DNA of 36,290 nt, from the NCBI GenBank assembly GCA_004555245.1, contig SFIS01000023.1, positions 1 to 36,290 on the forward strand, given 5' to 3'. The position numbers and the translations under genes are program-made. This stretch comes from Bacteroidales bacterium (GTDB taxonomy: Bacteria; Bacteroidota; Bacteroidia; Bacteroidales; Bacteroidaceae). The stretch's first letter is position 1. Each line of letters opens with the position of its first letter. Positions 19,252 through 27,818 of the stretch are shown piece by piece. Below the pieces are notes generated by a model. The model did no database searches. It had not been told where the DNA came from and was given only the letters and a program-made list of their open reading frames with translations.

Positions 19252-19316
19252 AAAGGGCATGACACACAGCCTCCTGAATGCTGAGGCGGCTTGTGTCATG
19301 CCCTTTGGCGGTTTTT
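19252..19316. terminator. Bidirectional hairpin between ald and dusB
   Basis: Arms AAAGGGCATGACACA (19252-19266) and TGTGTCATGCCCTTT (19292-19306) pair perfectly over 15 bp, with a partly paired interior. On the + strand GGCGGTTTTTT follows. On the minus strand the stem runs into TTTTTGCG. It can serve both ald and dusB. The right arm is also the first copy of array B. Confidence 0.88.
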
Positions 19317-19383
19317 TCCATGCCCTTTTGACGGTTATGTCATGCCTTTTGGCGGTTGTGTCATGCCTTTTGGCGGTTATTGT
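19298..19383. repeat. 21/22-bp tandem array B with terminal hairpin
   Basis: Four copies begin with ATGCC at 19298, 19320, 19342 and 19363, spaced 22, 22 and 21 bp. The consensus is ATGCCYTTTKGRCGGTT. The first copy forms one arm of the hairpin at 19252-19306. The last copy overlaps the dusB stop codon at 19377-19379. The sequence differs from arrays A and C, but period and layout are the same. Confidence 0.85.
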
Positions 19384-20384
19384 TCCATCTCTTTCAACCT
19401 CCGCTCAGCCTCGTCGAGGATGGGGAGAAGGTCGGCAAGCGTGTCGGCACGAAGCATGGCGACACGTGTCTGGCGGAAGTCGGGGATGCCTTTGAATATC
19501 GGCGTGGCGGCAAGATGGCGGCGGGTATGGAGTATGCCGCGCATCTCTGCGAGCGACTTGTCGCGCTCTGACCCCCTGCGCTCCGCATCCTCCCGCAGGC
19601 GGCTGACGTTTATCTCAAGCTGGCGGCGCAGCAGTGCGAACTTGTCGTCAAGAGACAGGGGGCGGCGGTTGAAGAACCACGGGCAGCCGAACGTCGCACG
19701 ACCAACCATCACAGCATCCACACCGTAACGTCTGAAAGCCTCGTCGGCCTCATCCAACGACGTGATGTCGCCGTTGCCTATGATGGGAATGCTGATGCGC
19801 GGGTTGTTCTTCACCTCGCCGATGAGCGTCCAGTCTGCCGTCCCTGTGTACATCTGCGAACGTGTGCGGCCGTGGATGGTGAGAGCCCGGATGCCGCAGT
19901 CCTGGAGCTGCTCGGCAAGTGTTGTGATGACGATGTTCTCCGCATCCCACCCGAGACGCGTCTTGACCGTCACCGGTGTGCGGACGGCAGCCACCACACG
20001 GCGCGTGATGTCGAGCATCAGCGGGATGTTGCGCAACATTCCCGCTCCGGCGCCCTTACCCGCAACCTTCTTCACGGGACAGCCGAAGTTGAGGTCGATG
20101 ACATCGGGATGCGCCTCGCTCTCTACGATGCGGGCTGCCTCGACAACGGCATCGGCGTCGCGGCCGTATATCTGTATGCCCACGGGACGCTCCTCGTCGC
20201 ATACCGTCAGCTTGTCGAGCGTGGATTTCACTGAACGTACCAGTGCCTCGGCGGCGACAAACTCGGAATACACCATTGCCGCGCCCTGCTGCCTGCAGAT
20301 GCGGCGGAAGCCGATGTCCGTGACATCTTCCATCGGCGCGAGGAAGAGAGGCTTCTCTTCAAAATGCAGATTTCCTATTTTCAT
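19377..20384 (-). CDS. dusB: tRNA-dihydrouridine synthase DusB
   Basis: DusB (335 residues) is an FMN enzyme that reduces uridines to dihydrouridine in the tRNA D-loop. Motifs in order are APMEDVTD, the catalytic NFGCPVKKVAGKGAGAG with its Cys, VKTRLGW, TIHGRTRSQMY, and the FMN phosphate loop GNGDI with VMVGRA. The C-terminal helical domain binds tRNA. The ATG at 20384 (MKIGNLHFEEKPLFLAPM) is chosen over an upstream start at 20495 that would overlap dprA. It is the last gene of the leftward run. Its stop codon lies within array B. Confidence 0.93.
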   Translation of the reverse strand: MKIGNLHFEEKPLFLAPMEDVTDIGFRRICRQQGAAMVYSEFVAAEALVRSVKSTLDKLTVCDEERPVGIQIYGRDADAVVEAARIVESEAHPDVIDLNFGCPVKKVAGKGAGAGMLRNIPLMLDITRRVVAAVRTPVTVKTRLGWDAENIVITTLAEQLQDCGIRALTIHGRTRSQMYTGTADWTLIGEVKNNPRISIPIIGNGDITSLDEADEAFRRYGVDAVMVGRATFGCPWFFNRRPLSLDDKFALLRRQLEINVSRLREDAERRGSERDKSLAEMRGILHTRRHLAATPIFKGIPDFRQTRVAMLRADTLADLLPILDEAERRLKEMEQ

Positions 20385-20418
20385 TGAGAGTGTGTGGGAT
20401 GTTTGACATGTACGGCGG

Positions 20419-21552
20419 TTACGACCGGAGATGGTAGGTGCCGCCGGCATAAGGCTTGACGTAGCCCGACATCTCGAGCTGGAAGAGCAGGGCACACACC
20501 TTGCCGGGAGGCAGCCCTGTCTTCACGCACAGCATGTTCTGCTGCATGTCGCCCTCGCGAAGGGCGTTGACGATGAGCTGCTGGTCGGGGGTGAAGTCCT
20601 GGAAAAGCGGCATCTCAACTCCCTTGCGGCGTATCTCGGCGGCGGCGGAAATTGTGACCCACCCCAAGCCGTCGATGATATCCTCTGTAGAAGTGACGAG
20701 ACGCGCCTTGTTCTCGCGGATGAGGATGTTGCAGCCGGCAGAGGCGACGTCGCCGACACGTCCGGGAAAGGTCGCGACATCACGCCCGTAGTCGTTGGCG
20801 ATGCGGGCGGTGGAGAGGCTGCCGCCGTGAGATTTCGATTCCACCACTATGACTGTGTCTGCCATGCCGGCAATGATACGGTTCCGGCGTATGAAGTTCG
20901 CACGGTCGCCCTTTGTCTTTGACATGTATTCAGTTATCAGTCCGCCCCGGTCGAGCATCTTCGTCGCCAGACTGCGGTGGGCGGCAGGATATATCGTGTC
21001 GAGACCGTGGGCAAGCACACCGACTGTCGGGAGCGAATGGTCGAGAGATTCGCGGTGGGCACACGAGTCTATGCCGTAGGCAAGACCGCTGACAACAAGC
21101 GTGTCAGGCAGCTGACGCTGCAAATCGGACATGAGGTTGTGGATGATGTCGTGGCCGTAGGGTGTTGACTGACGGGTGCCGACAACGGCGATGACATGTG
21201 CGGCGTTGAGGTCGGCATTGCCGCGGTAGAAAAGGGCGAGAGGAGCATCGGGGCAGTCGAGGAGACGCCGCGGATAGGATGCGTCGGAAGGCAGCAGCAC
21301 ACGGATTTGCTTCTTCTCGCACCACAGCAGCTCTTCTTCGGCACGACGGAGCTGCGGCGTCCAGTCGGAATGAAGCACACGAAGAAGTGTCGGAGAGGCA
21401 TCGGGGAGAATCTCGGAGAGGCGGGAGCTGTTGGCATAGATTTCTGTCACGCTCTCTGTATGCTGGAGAAGCTCGTTGGCCACGACAGGATAGCCGAACA
21501 CTTTCTGCTGGAGGGCGAGCATGAGCAGACGCTCGTCAGGATATTGCGACAT
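20419..21552 (-). CDS. dprA: DNA-processing protein DprA
   Basis: DprA (377 residues) protects incoming single-stranded DNA and loads RecA during natural transformation. The Rossmann-like domain is clear: VVGTRQSTPYG, SGLAYGIDSCAHRESL, IYPAAH, and FIRRNRIIAGMADTVIVVES. GGSLSTARIANDYGRDV and FPGRVGDVASAGCN follow. An N-terminal SAM/HhH-like region and a C-terminal winged-helix DprA_WH domain (QQLIVNALREGDMQQNMLCVKTG) flank it. It sits between the thioesterase gene (60 bp) and dusB (34 bp). Full length and intact, it suggests at least a core competence function. Confidence 0.93.
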   Translation of the reverse strand: MSQYPDERLLMLALQQKVFGYPVVANELLQHTESVTEIYANSSRLSEILPDASPTLLRVLHSDWTPQLRRAEEELLWCEKKQIRVLLPSDASYPRRLLDCPDAPLALFYRGNADLNAAHVIAVVGTRQSTPYGHDIIHNLMSDLQRQLPDTLVVSGLAYGIDSCAHRESLDHSLPTVGVLAHGLDTIYPAAHRSLATKMLDRGGLITEYMSKTKGDRANFIRRNRIIAGMADTVIVVESKSHGGSLSTARIANDYGRDVATFPGRVGDVASAGCNILIRENKARLVTSTEDIIDGLGWVTISAAAEIRRKGVEMPLFQDFTPDQQLIVNALREGDMQQNMLCVKTGLPPGKVCALLFQLEMSGYVKPYAGGTYHLRS

Positions 21553-21612
21553 CTTTCTTGGTTATGATCGATAACAGTTTACGTTTCTTTTTTATTCGTG
21601 AGAAACACCATC

Positions 21613-22011
21613 TCAAATATACTCCCTGAACGCATTGTCGCACGTAGGGCTTTCGGCAAGCACGCCATTGACGAGACACACCACATCCACCTGCGCCCTG
21701 AAGCACAGCTTGTGGTCTGATTCACGATAGATGTCCTGGAAGAAGATGTATTTCACGCCGTCTTTCCTGATGCGCAGACACGACCGGAAAGTGTCGTCAG
21801 AACGCAGCGGCGTCTTGTATTGCAGCGTCATGCGGGCCACTACGGCATCCTCGCCGTTGGCGTGCATCTCGGCAAACGACACTCCCTGCCGTTTCAGAAA
21901 GAGGTGTCGGGTGTGCTCTGCATAGTGCAGATAGTTGGCATTGTTGACAATGCCCTGCAGGTCGCATTCGTAATCACGCACCTGCATGACTGTTTCAAAA
22001 TGATATGTCAT
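21613..22011 (-). CDS. Acyl-CoA thioesterase, hot-dog fold (YbgC/4HBT type)
   Basis: This single hot-dog domain of 132 residues hydrolyses acyl-CoA or acyl-ACP thioesters. The active-site segment RDYECDLQGIVNNANYLHYAEHTR is the 4HBT/YbgC hallmark, with Asp as the catalytic residue. VARMTLQYKTPLRSDDTF is the typical central strand. Chain-length specificity cannot be read from sequence. It lies in the leftward run between the LOG-type gene and dprA with short gaps. Confidence 0.85.
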   Translation of the reverse strand: MTYHFETVMQVRDYECDLQGIVNNANYLHYAEHTRHLFLKRQGVSFAEMHANGEDAVVARMTLQYKTPLRSDDTFRSCLRIRKDGVKYIFFQDIYRESDHKLCFRAQVDVVCLVNGVLAESPTCDNAFREYI

Positions 22012-22077
22012 GATAAACGGTAACAGTAACGGTGGCGGTTAGGGTGAGGGAAACGCACAGGCGGGACGGCGGCGGAA

Positions 22078-22614
22078 TCATCCCGCATCTATAATCGAAG
22101 CTATCTCGGACAGCGACGAGGCGGTGAGGATGAAGTCTGTCCAGTGGCCGCGTATCATACCCTGGCTCTGGAGATGGTCGAGAAGAGAGACGGTGGTGTC
22201 CCAGAATCCGTCGATGTTGTAGAGAATAACTTTTTTCCGGTGGAACCCGATAGTGCACGAGCCTGCCTGTCCGAACACCTCGTCGAGCGTGCCGATGCCT
22301 CCCGGAAGGGCTATGGCGATGTCAGAATGTGAGAGCATAAGGTCTTTCCGGTCCGAAAGGCTGTCGCACGGGAATAACACGTCGATATGTTCCGACACGC
22401 GGCCGGTGTGTTCAAGGGCGCGCGGCACCATGCCTATGGTCGTGCCGCCGCACTCGTGGACGGCATCGCCGATGCAGCCCATCAGTCCGCAGTTGCCGCC
22501 GCCCCACACTAAGGTGTGGCGGTTGGCTGCCATCCATTCGCCAAGCCGGCGTGTCGCAATGAAATATTTGTCCGCGATATTGTCGTTGGCGGAACAATAT
22601 ACAGCTATGTTCAT
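22078..22614 (-). CDS. LOG-family protein (TIGR00730 Rossmann fold, putative nucleoside-5'-monophosphate phosphoribohydrolase)
   Basis: This is a 178-residue protein of the lysine-decarboxylase-like/LOG family. Characterised members cleave the N-glycosidic bond of nucleoside or cytokinin monophosphates. The two hallmark motifs are present: GGGNCGLMG near the N terminus, and LPGGIGTLDEVF (PGGxGTxxE), which holds the catalytic Arg/Glu neighbourhood together with SDRKDLM. The start at 22614 (MNIAVYCSAND) is chosen. A longer frame to 22674 would add a basic leader. It lies 75 bp downstream of the helicase gene on the same strand. Confidence 0.85.
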   Translation of the reverse strand: MNIAVYCSANDNIADKYFIATRRLGEWMAANRHTLVWGGGNCGLMGCIGDAVHECGGTTIGMVPRALEHTGRVSEHIDVLFPCDSLSDRKDLMLSHSDIAIALPGGIGTLDEVFGQAGSCTIGFHRKKVILYNIDGFWDTTVSLLDHLQSQGMIRGHWTDFILTASSLSEIASIIDAG

Positions 22615-22689
22615 TTCCTTTATTATATATGTTTCAGGATGCGCCCTGTGCGTCATGCCGCGACAACGAGACACGGGAGACGGCGCAGA

Positions 22690-24603
22690 CTACTTCTTTT
22701 TCTTCTTCCGGCGGGCCCATCCCTCTTCCGAGAAATCGGGTTCTTCGCCTCTCAGGTCGATATTCTTCGCTGTCATGAGAGCCCTCCAGTCGTCGGCGGA
22801 AAATTCGCGCTGGCGCTCGCTGCGTCCTCTACCGCGCTGCTGTCTTGACTTCCTCACGTCGCGCCGTTCGCGCCATGGCGCCGCATGATTGTCTGCTGCG
22901 TCCGGCTTTGCGCTTCCTTCGGCGTTGCAACGCACGGGGCGGCCGTGGTAGGTGGTGCCGTCAAGGGCAGCCATGACATTCTTTGCGTCTTTCTCAGGCA
23001 CCTCGATGAAGCAGTAGTGAGACATGAGGTCGATGTGTCCTATATCCTGACGCTGTCCCTGACCGTTGCGGCTGCGGCCGGAGATATGGCGGTTGACAAA
23101 CTGCATGACCTCTCCGGGATAGAAGCCCTCAGCCTTTCCGAGGTTTATGAAGAGGCGTGTATATCCCTTTTCGGCACGGTGTTCCGGGCCGCGGTCCCTT
23201 CCGTCGCTGCCTTTGCGGCGGCCTCCTTTGCCGTCGGCTGATTTGCGGCGTTCGGCAGAAGGCTCCTGGATGTCCGGCTCGTCGGCATAATATTCGAGGA
23301 AACGTCCGAACTCCATCATCACCATCTTCTTTATGATGTCCTCCTTGTCGAGGTATTCGAAATGGCGCTGTATCTCTTCCATGAAAGGAGCGATGGTCTC
23401 GTCATCGACGTCAACCTTTGATATCTGGTCCATGACACGGAAGAGCTGCTTCTTGCATATCTCGTCAGGCGTAGGCAGCGAGCCGTGTACGAATTTCTTC
23501 TGTATCGTTTTCTCCACCTCACGCACCTTGTATTGCTCCCTGCTGTGTATGATGGCGATCGACGAGCCTTTCTTTCCCGCACGTCCTGTTCGTCCCGAGC
23601 GGTGGGTGTAAGATTCCGTATCGTCGGGCATGCCGTAGTTTATGACATGCGTAAGGTCGTCAACGTCAAGTCCTCTCGCCGCCACGTCGGTCGCCACAAG
23701 CAGCTGTACGGTGTGCTGGCGGAACTTCTGCATCGTCTGGTCGCGCTGCGGCTGTGAGAGGTCTCCGTGCAGCGATTCGGCGTTGTAGCCGTCGCGGATG
23801 AGTTTGTCGGCTATCTCCTGCGTCTCCACCTTCGTACGGCAGAAGATGATGGCGTATATCTTGGGATAGTAATCCACTATGCGCTTCAGCGCAAGATACT
23901 TGTCCTTGGCATTCACGAGATAGTATGTATGATTCACATTCTCCGCTCCTTCGTTGCGCGACCCTACAACTATCTCCTCATGGTCGTGCAGATACTGGCG
24001 TGCGATGCGTTCAACCTCTTTCGACATCGTGGCGGAGAAGAGCAGTGTGCGCCTATTCTCGGGCAGGCATTCAAATATGGCGTTGATGCTGTCTGCAAAC
24101 CCCATGTTGAGCATCTCGTCAGCCTCGTCGAGCACTATTGTTTCCGCCGTCGAGATGTCTGCCACGCCACGCTCTATAAGATCGACAAGTCTGCCGGGCG
24201 TGGCAACGATGACGTGTGTGCCTTTACGCAGCTGGCGTATCTGCGAATCGATAGGCGCGCCGCCGTAAACGGCCGTGACACGCAGCCCCTCGACATATTT
24301 GCCGAAGTCTTTCAGGTCGTCGCTGATTTGGAGACAAAGCTCTCGTGTAGGAGACATCACCACCGCCTGGACGGTGCGCCCGGAGATGTCGAGGTTCTGG
24401 AGCAGCGGAAGGCCGAAGGCTGCCGTCTTGCCTGTGCCCGTCTGGGCGAGAGCTATGATGTCGCGGTTGGACGACGGTGTCGTTTCAGAAGACAGGAGAT
24501 GAGGAATCACAGCCTCTTGTACGGGCATAGGGGCAACGAAGCCCATCTCGTCTATTGCCCGGCGTAGGGTGTCGTTGACACCGAGTTGTGCAAAGTCTGA
24601 CAT
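22690..24603 (-). CDS. DEAD-box RNA helicase (DeaD/CsdA type) with C-terminal RNA-binding domain
   Basis: This 637-residue ATP-dependent RNA helicase probably acts in ribosome assembly or cold-shock RNA remodelling. Motifs in order are the Q motif, motif I AQTGTGKT (53-60), PTREL (Ia), DEAD (159-162), SAT (190-192), then the RecA2 domain with ATDVAARGLDV and HRSGRTGRAG. After about residue 440 come a basic Arg/Gly/Asp-rich linker, a DbpA-type RRM (TRLFINLGKAEGFYPGEVM), and a strongly basic tail ending RRKKKKK. This is the CsdA/DeaD layout. Its start is only 43 bp from the M20 gene, so the two may be co-transcribed. Confidence 0.92.
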   Translation of the reverse strand: MSDFAQLGVNDTLRRAIDEMGFVAPMPVQEAVIPHLLSSETTPSSNRDIIALAQTGTGKTAAFGLPLLQNLDISGRTVQAVVMSPTRELCLQISDDLKDFGKYVEGLRVTAVYGGAPIDSQIRQLRKGTHVIVATPGRLVDLIERGVADISTAETIVLDEADEMLNMGFADSINAIFECLPENRRTLLFSATMSKEVERIARQYLHDHEEIVVGSRNEGAENVNHTYYLVNAKDKYLALKRIVDYYPKIYAIIFCRTKVETQEIADKLIRDGYNAESLHGDLSQPQRDQTMQKFRQHTVQLLVATDVAARGLDVDDLTHVINYGMPDDTESYTHRSGRTGRAGKKGSSIAIIHSREQYKVREVEKTIQKKFVHGSLPTPDEICKKQLFRVMDQISKVDVDDETIAPFMEEIQRHFEYLDKEDIIKKMVMMEFGRFLEYYADEPDIQEPSAERRKSADGKGGRRKGSDGRDRGPEHRAEKGYTRLFINLGKAEGFYPGEVMQFVNRHISGRSRNGQGQRQDIGHIDLMSHYCFIEVPEKDAKNVMAALDGTTYHGRPVRCNAEGSAKPDAADNHAAPWRERRDVRKSRQQRGRGRSERQREFSADDWRALMTAKNIDLRGEEPDFSEEGWARRKKKKK

Positions 24604-24646
24604 TATTGTGTAGTTTAAATTTGTTCAAGTAAAAGGACGGGATGCA

Positions 24647-25753
24647 TCACGCGAGCGTGAGACCGTCAGCCAGCGAGAGGTATGTCCCGAGCGCATGGCG
24701 CATCTCGCTGATGCGGATGAACTCGTCGGCGGTGTGCGAGCGCGACGATTCGCCGGGCCCCAGCTTCAGCGAAGTCCACGGCATGAGAGCCTGGTCGGAC
24801 AGTGTCGGCGAGCCGAAGGGCTGCATGCCCATCGCCACGCAACGCTGCACGAGAGGGTGTGAGACATCTATGCGGGACGAGCGGAGGCGGAACGAGCGGG
24901 GCTTGACCTCCGAATGGAGGTTCTCGCACAGTATGCCGTATATCTCCTCGTTCGTATATAACTCGTTCGAGCGTACGTCAACAACCATGCGACACTCGTC
25001 GGGTATGACATTGTGCTGTGTCCCGGCATTGACCACGGTGAGCGTCATGCGTGTCGCACCGAGGAAAGGTGACACTTTCGCAAAGCTGTGGCGCCTTATC
25101 CACTGCATGTCGTCGAGTGCCTCATAGATAGCGTTGCGTCCCTCGCCGCGTGCTGCATGGCCAGACACGCCGTGCGCTATGACATCGACAACCATAAGCC
25201 CCTTCTCCGCCACGGCAGGCTGCATGGCGGTCGGTTCGCCCACGACAGCCACGACATTCTCATTGAGCAGTGCGGCGGGCGTGGAGAGGAGGGAGGGCAG
25301 CTCTGTCACGACGCGCGACATGCCTTCCGCTCCCGACACCTCTTCTTCTGCCGATGCGACATACACGACATTGAAGGCGCGGGGCGTTTCAGCCAGTACA
25401 CGGTAAGCCTGCAGCAGAGTTACCAGTCCGCCGCCGCAGTCGTTGCTGCCCAAGCCATACAGGCTGTCGCCCTCAAGCAGCGGGGCATAAGGGTCGCGTG
25501 TCCATGTCGCGACAGGGCGGACAGTGTCGATGTGGGCGTTGAGAAGCAGTGTCGGGCGGGCGGCGTCATAGCCGGGACAGACAAGGATGATGTTGTTGCC
25601 GAGGCGGAAGGGGCGGAGACCACGTTCTTCCATCCAATGCTGCATGGCGTCGGCTGCTGCCCCCTCATCGCGGCTTGTGCTTGGCAAGGCTATGAGCTGC
25701 ATGAGGAGAGCGACGGCCTCATCGAGGAGAAAGTCTATGTTCGGTTGTGTCAT
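24647..25753 (-). CDS. M20 family metallohydrolase (ArgE/DapE-type deacylase)
   Basis: This 368-residue di-zinc amidohydrolase matches the M20 group annotated in Bacteroidetes as N-acetyl- or N-succinyl-ornithine deacetylase. Metal ligands and catalytic residues are visible: LNAHIDTVRP (His74, Asp76), GSNDCGGG (Asp105), the Glu pair in SAEEEVSG (about 136-138), and a late SRSHTADEF His. The dimerisation domain (GVSGHAARGEGRNAIYEAL) lies in between. The ATG at 25753 (MTQPNIDFLL) is chosen. The frame extends to 25873 but would run through the promoter region. Peptidase or desuccinylase activity is an alternative. Confidence 0.8.
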   Translation of the reverse strand: MTQPNIDFLLDEAVALLMQLIALPSTSRDEGAAADAMQHWMEERGLRPFRLGNNIILVCPGYDAARPTLLLNAHIDTVRPVATWTRDPYAPLLEGDSLYGLGSNDCGGGLVTLLQAYRVLAETPRAFNVVYVASAEEEVSGAEGMSRVVTELPSLLSTPAALLNENVVAVVGEPTAMQPAVAEKGLMVVDVIAHGVSGHAARGEGRNAIYEALDDMQWIRRHSFAKVSPFLGATRMTLTVVNAGTQHNVIPDECRMVVDVRSNELYTNEEIYGILCENLHSEVKPRSFRLRSSRIDVSHPLVQRCVAMGMQPFGSPTLSDQALMPWTSLKLGPGESSRSHTADEFIRISEMRHALGTYLSLADGLTLA

Positions 25754-25846
25754 GACGGTAGGAAGTGATGTACGGCATGTCGGCTGACATGGCTCGCGCG
25801 GCACGCCGGCATGACGGCTGTGCAGACGCGAAATGATAGATGCCTG

Positions 25847-25854
25847 CAAAATTA
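25847..25854 (-). promoter_or_regulatory. Possible -7 box for the M20-led leftward genes
   Basis: The minus strand reads TAATTTTG, a TAnnTTTG match about 95 bp before the M20 start. A -33 element at proper spacing is not clear. Confidence 0.45.
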
Positions 25855-25873
25855 CAAAAAAAATAGCAAACAT

Positions 25874-25904
25874 TTTGCTGTTTATATATTTTTATGTAAC
25901 TTTG
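25874..25904 (+). promoter_or_regulatory. Promoter of the acyl-CoA ligase gene (TTTG-N19-TAACTTTG)
   Basis: TTTG (25874-25877) and TAACTTTG (25897-25904) match both elements with a 19-bp spacer. The predicted leader is about 25 nt. Confidence 0.88.
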
Positions 25905-25936
25905 CAGTGAATAAACCTATATCCAAGCAAATAAAT

Positions 25937-27745
25937 ATGCAGACCAACAGTCATTTGTCAGTCCTCGTCCACGACCAGGCGAAGATATATGGCGACCGCT
26001 GTGCCATGGAATTTCAGAGCTTTGGCGGCGGAGAATGGAAGAGCATCAGCTGGAATGTGTTTTCCAAGAAGGTTAGGCAGGCATCGTGCGCCATGCTTGC
26101 TTTAGGGGTCAGAGTTCAGGAGAAGATAGCCATCTTCTCGCAGAACAGCGTTGAATATGTCTTCACCGACTTCGGCGCATGGGGCATCCGTGCATGCACC
26201 GTGCCGTTCTATGCCACGACAAGCGAAGAGGCGATACAGTTCATGGTGGGCGACGCCGGCATCCGCTTCATCTTCTGCGGCGAGCAGGAGCAATACGACA
26301 AAGCCCGCCGCGTGCAGCACCTGTGCCCCACGCTTGAGAAAATCATCGTCTTCGACCACAATGTCCGCCTCTCGACCCACGACCCGTCGTCGATTTACTA
26401 TGACGACTTTCTGAAGCTGGGCATCGGCGATACGTTCCGGGCACGGCTTGAGACGCTGTACGGCGAAGCCTCGTGGGACGACCTTGCCTGCATCCTCTAC
26501 ACCTCCGGCACGACAGGTCAGTCGAAGGGCGTGATGCTCTCGCACGGGCAGTTTCACGCCGCGCTGGCAGACAATCACAAAGGTGTGGCTCTGAACGACA
26601 AAGACCGTGTGCTCAACTTCCTGCCCTTCACCCACATCTTCGAGAAAGGCTGGGCAATACTCGCGCTTACCGAGGGCTCCACACTAATCATCAACACCGA
26701 CCCCCGCGAGGTCCAGACCTCGATGAAGCACCGCCACCCGTCGTGCATGTCAGCCGTCCCGCGCTTCTGGGAAAAGGTCTATGCCGGCGTGACAGAGAAG
26801 ATTGACAACGCCCCCGCGCTGCAACAGAAGCTGTTCAGGAGAGCGCTTGCCGTCGGCAGACGCCACAACATCGAGTATCTGAGCAAGGGCCGACGGCCGC
26901 CGCTCACACTTCATCTCGAATACAAGCTGATGGACAAGACGGTATTCGCACTCGTCCGGAAACAGCTGGGCTTGGAGAACGCCCACTTCTTCCCCACCGC
27001 CGGCTCGTTCGTCTCGCCCGAGGTGGAGGAGTTCGTACATTCTATCGGCATCTTCATGGTGGTGGGATACGGCCTGACAGAATCACTTGCAACTGTCAGC
27101 AACGACCATCTTGACAAGCCATACACCATCGGAAGCATCGGCCGTCCTATCGACAGCATAGACATCAAGTTCTCTGAAGAAGGCGAGATTCTGCTAAAAG
27201 GCCCTACGATAACGAAGGGCTACTACAACCGCCCCGACCTCAACGCCGTCGCTTTCACAGAAGACGGATATTTCAGGACGGGCGACGTGGGCTACATGAA
27301 AGACGGCGAGCTGTATATCACCGAACGCATCAAAGACCTCTTCAAGACAAGCAACGGCAAATACATTGCGCCGCAAATGGTAGAATCAAAGATTCTCGTA
27401 GATAAATACGTAGAGCAGGTGGCAGTCATCGCCGACCAGCGGAAGTTCGTCTCCGCACTCATCGTGCCCACCTACCCGCTTCTCGAGCAATACGCCCGCG
27501 ACAACGGCATCCCGTTCGCCAACCGCGAAGAGCTGTGCCGCAACAGCAAGGTCAACGCCATGATCTCCGACCGCATCGACACGCTGCAGCAGACCCTCGC
27601 CAACTACGAGAAGATCAAGCGGTTCACCCTCATGCCACACCATTTCTCACTCGAGCGCGGAGAGGTCACCAACACCCTAAAGATAAAACGCAACGTACTG
27701 AACAAGAACTACGCCGACGTCATCGACGCCATGTACGACGATTGA
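25937..27745 (+). CDS. Long-chain fatty acid-CoA ligase (AMP-forming)
   Basis: This 602-residue ANL-superfamily adenylate-forming enzyme activates fatty acids to acyl-CoA. The P-loop YTSGTTGQSKGVMLSH lies near residue 188. FLPFTHIFEK and GYGLTES are the acyl-adenylate motifs. YFRTGDVGYMKDGELYITERIKD is the hinge region, followed by the C-terminal swivel domain (NGKYIAPQMVESKI). It is of the FadD/FAA (FAA1-like) type that keeps the long linker. The start at 25937 sits about 25 nt downstream of a perfect promoter. The 43 extra codons of the longer frame would include the promoter itself. prfB follows after 73 bp. Confidence 0.9.
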   Translation: MQTNSHLSVLVHDQAKIYGDRCAMEFQSFGGGEWKSISWNVFSKKVRQASCAMLALGVRVQEKIAIFSQNSVEYVFTDFGAWGIRACTVPFYATTSEEAIQFMVGDAGIRFIFCGEQEQYDKARRVQHLCPTLEKIIVFDHNVRLSTHDPSSIYYDDFLKLGIGDTFRARLETLYGEASWDDLACILYTSGTTGQSKGVMLSHGQFHAALADNHKGVALNDKDRVLNFLPFTHIFEKGWAILALTEGSTLIINTDPREVQTSMKHRHPSCMSAVPRFWEKVYAGVTEKIDNAPALQQKLFRRALAVGRRHNIEYLSKGRRPPLTLHLEYKLMDKTVFALVRKQLGLENAHFFPTAGSFVSPEVEEFVHSIGIFMVVGYGLTESLATVSNDHLDKPYTIGSIGRPIDSIDIKFSEEGEILLKGPTITKGYYNRPDLNAVAFTEDGYFRTGDVGYMKDGELYITERIKDLFKTSNGKYIAPQMVESKILVDKYVEQVAVIADQRKFVSALIVPTYPLLEQYARDNGIPFANREELCRNSKVNAMISDRIDTLQQTLANYEKIKRFTLMPHHFSLERGEVTNTLKIKRNVLNKNYADVIDAMYDD

Positions 27746-27818
27746 GCAAAGCCTCCGGCACGTACACCGGACGACGGCACATATCACAAGACAGACACCA
27801 GACAAGACAAAAGACAGA

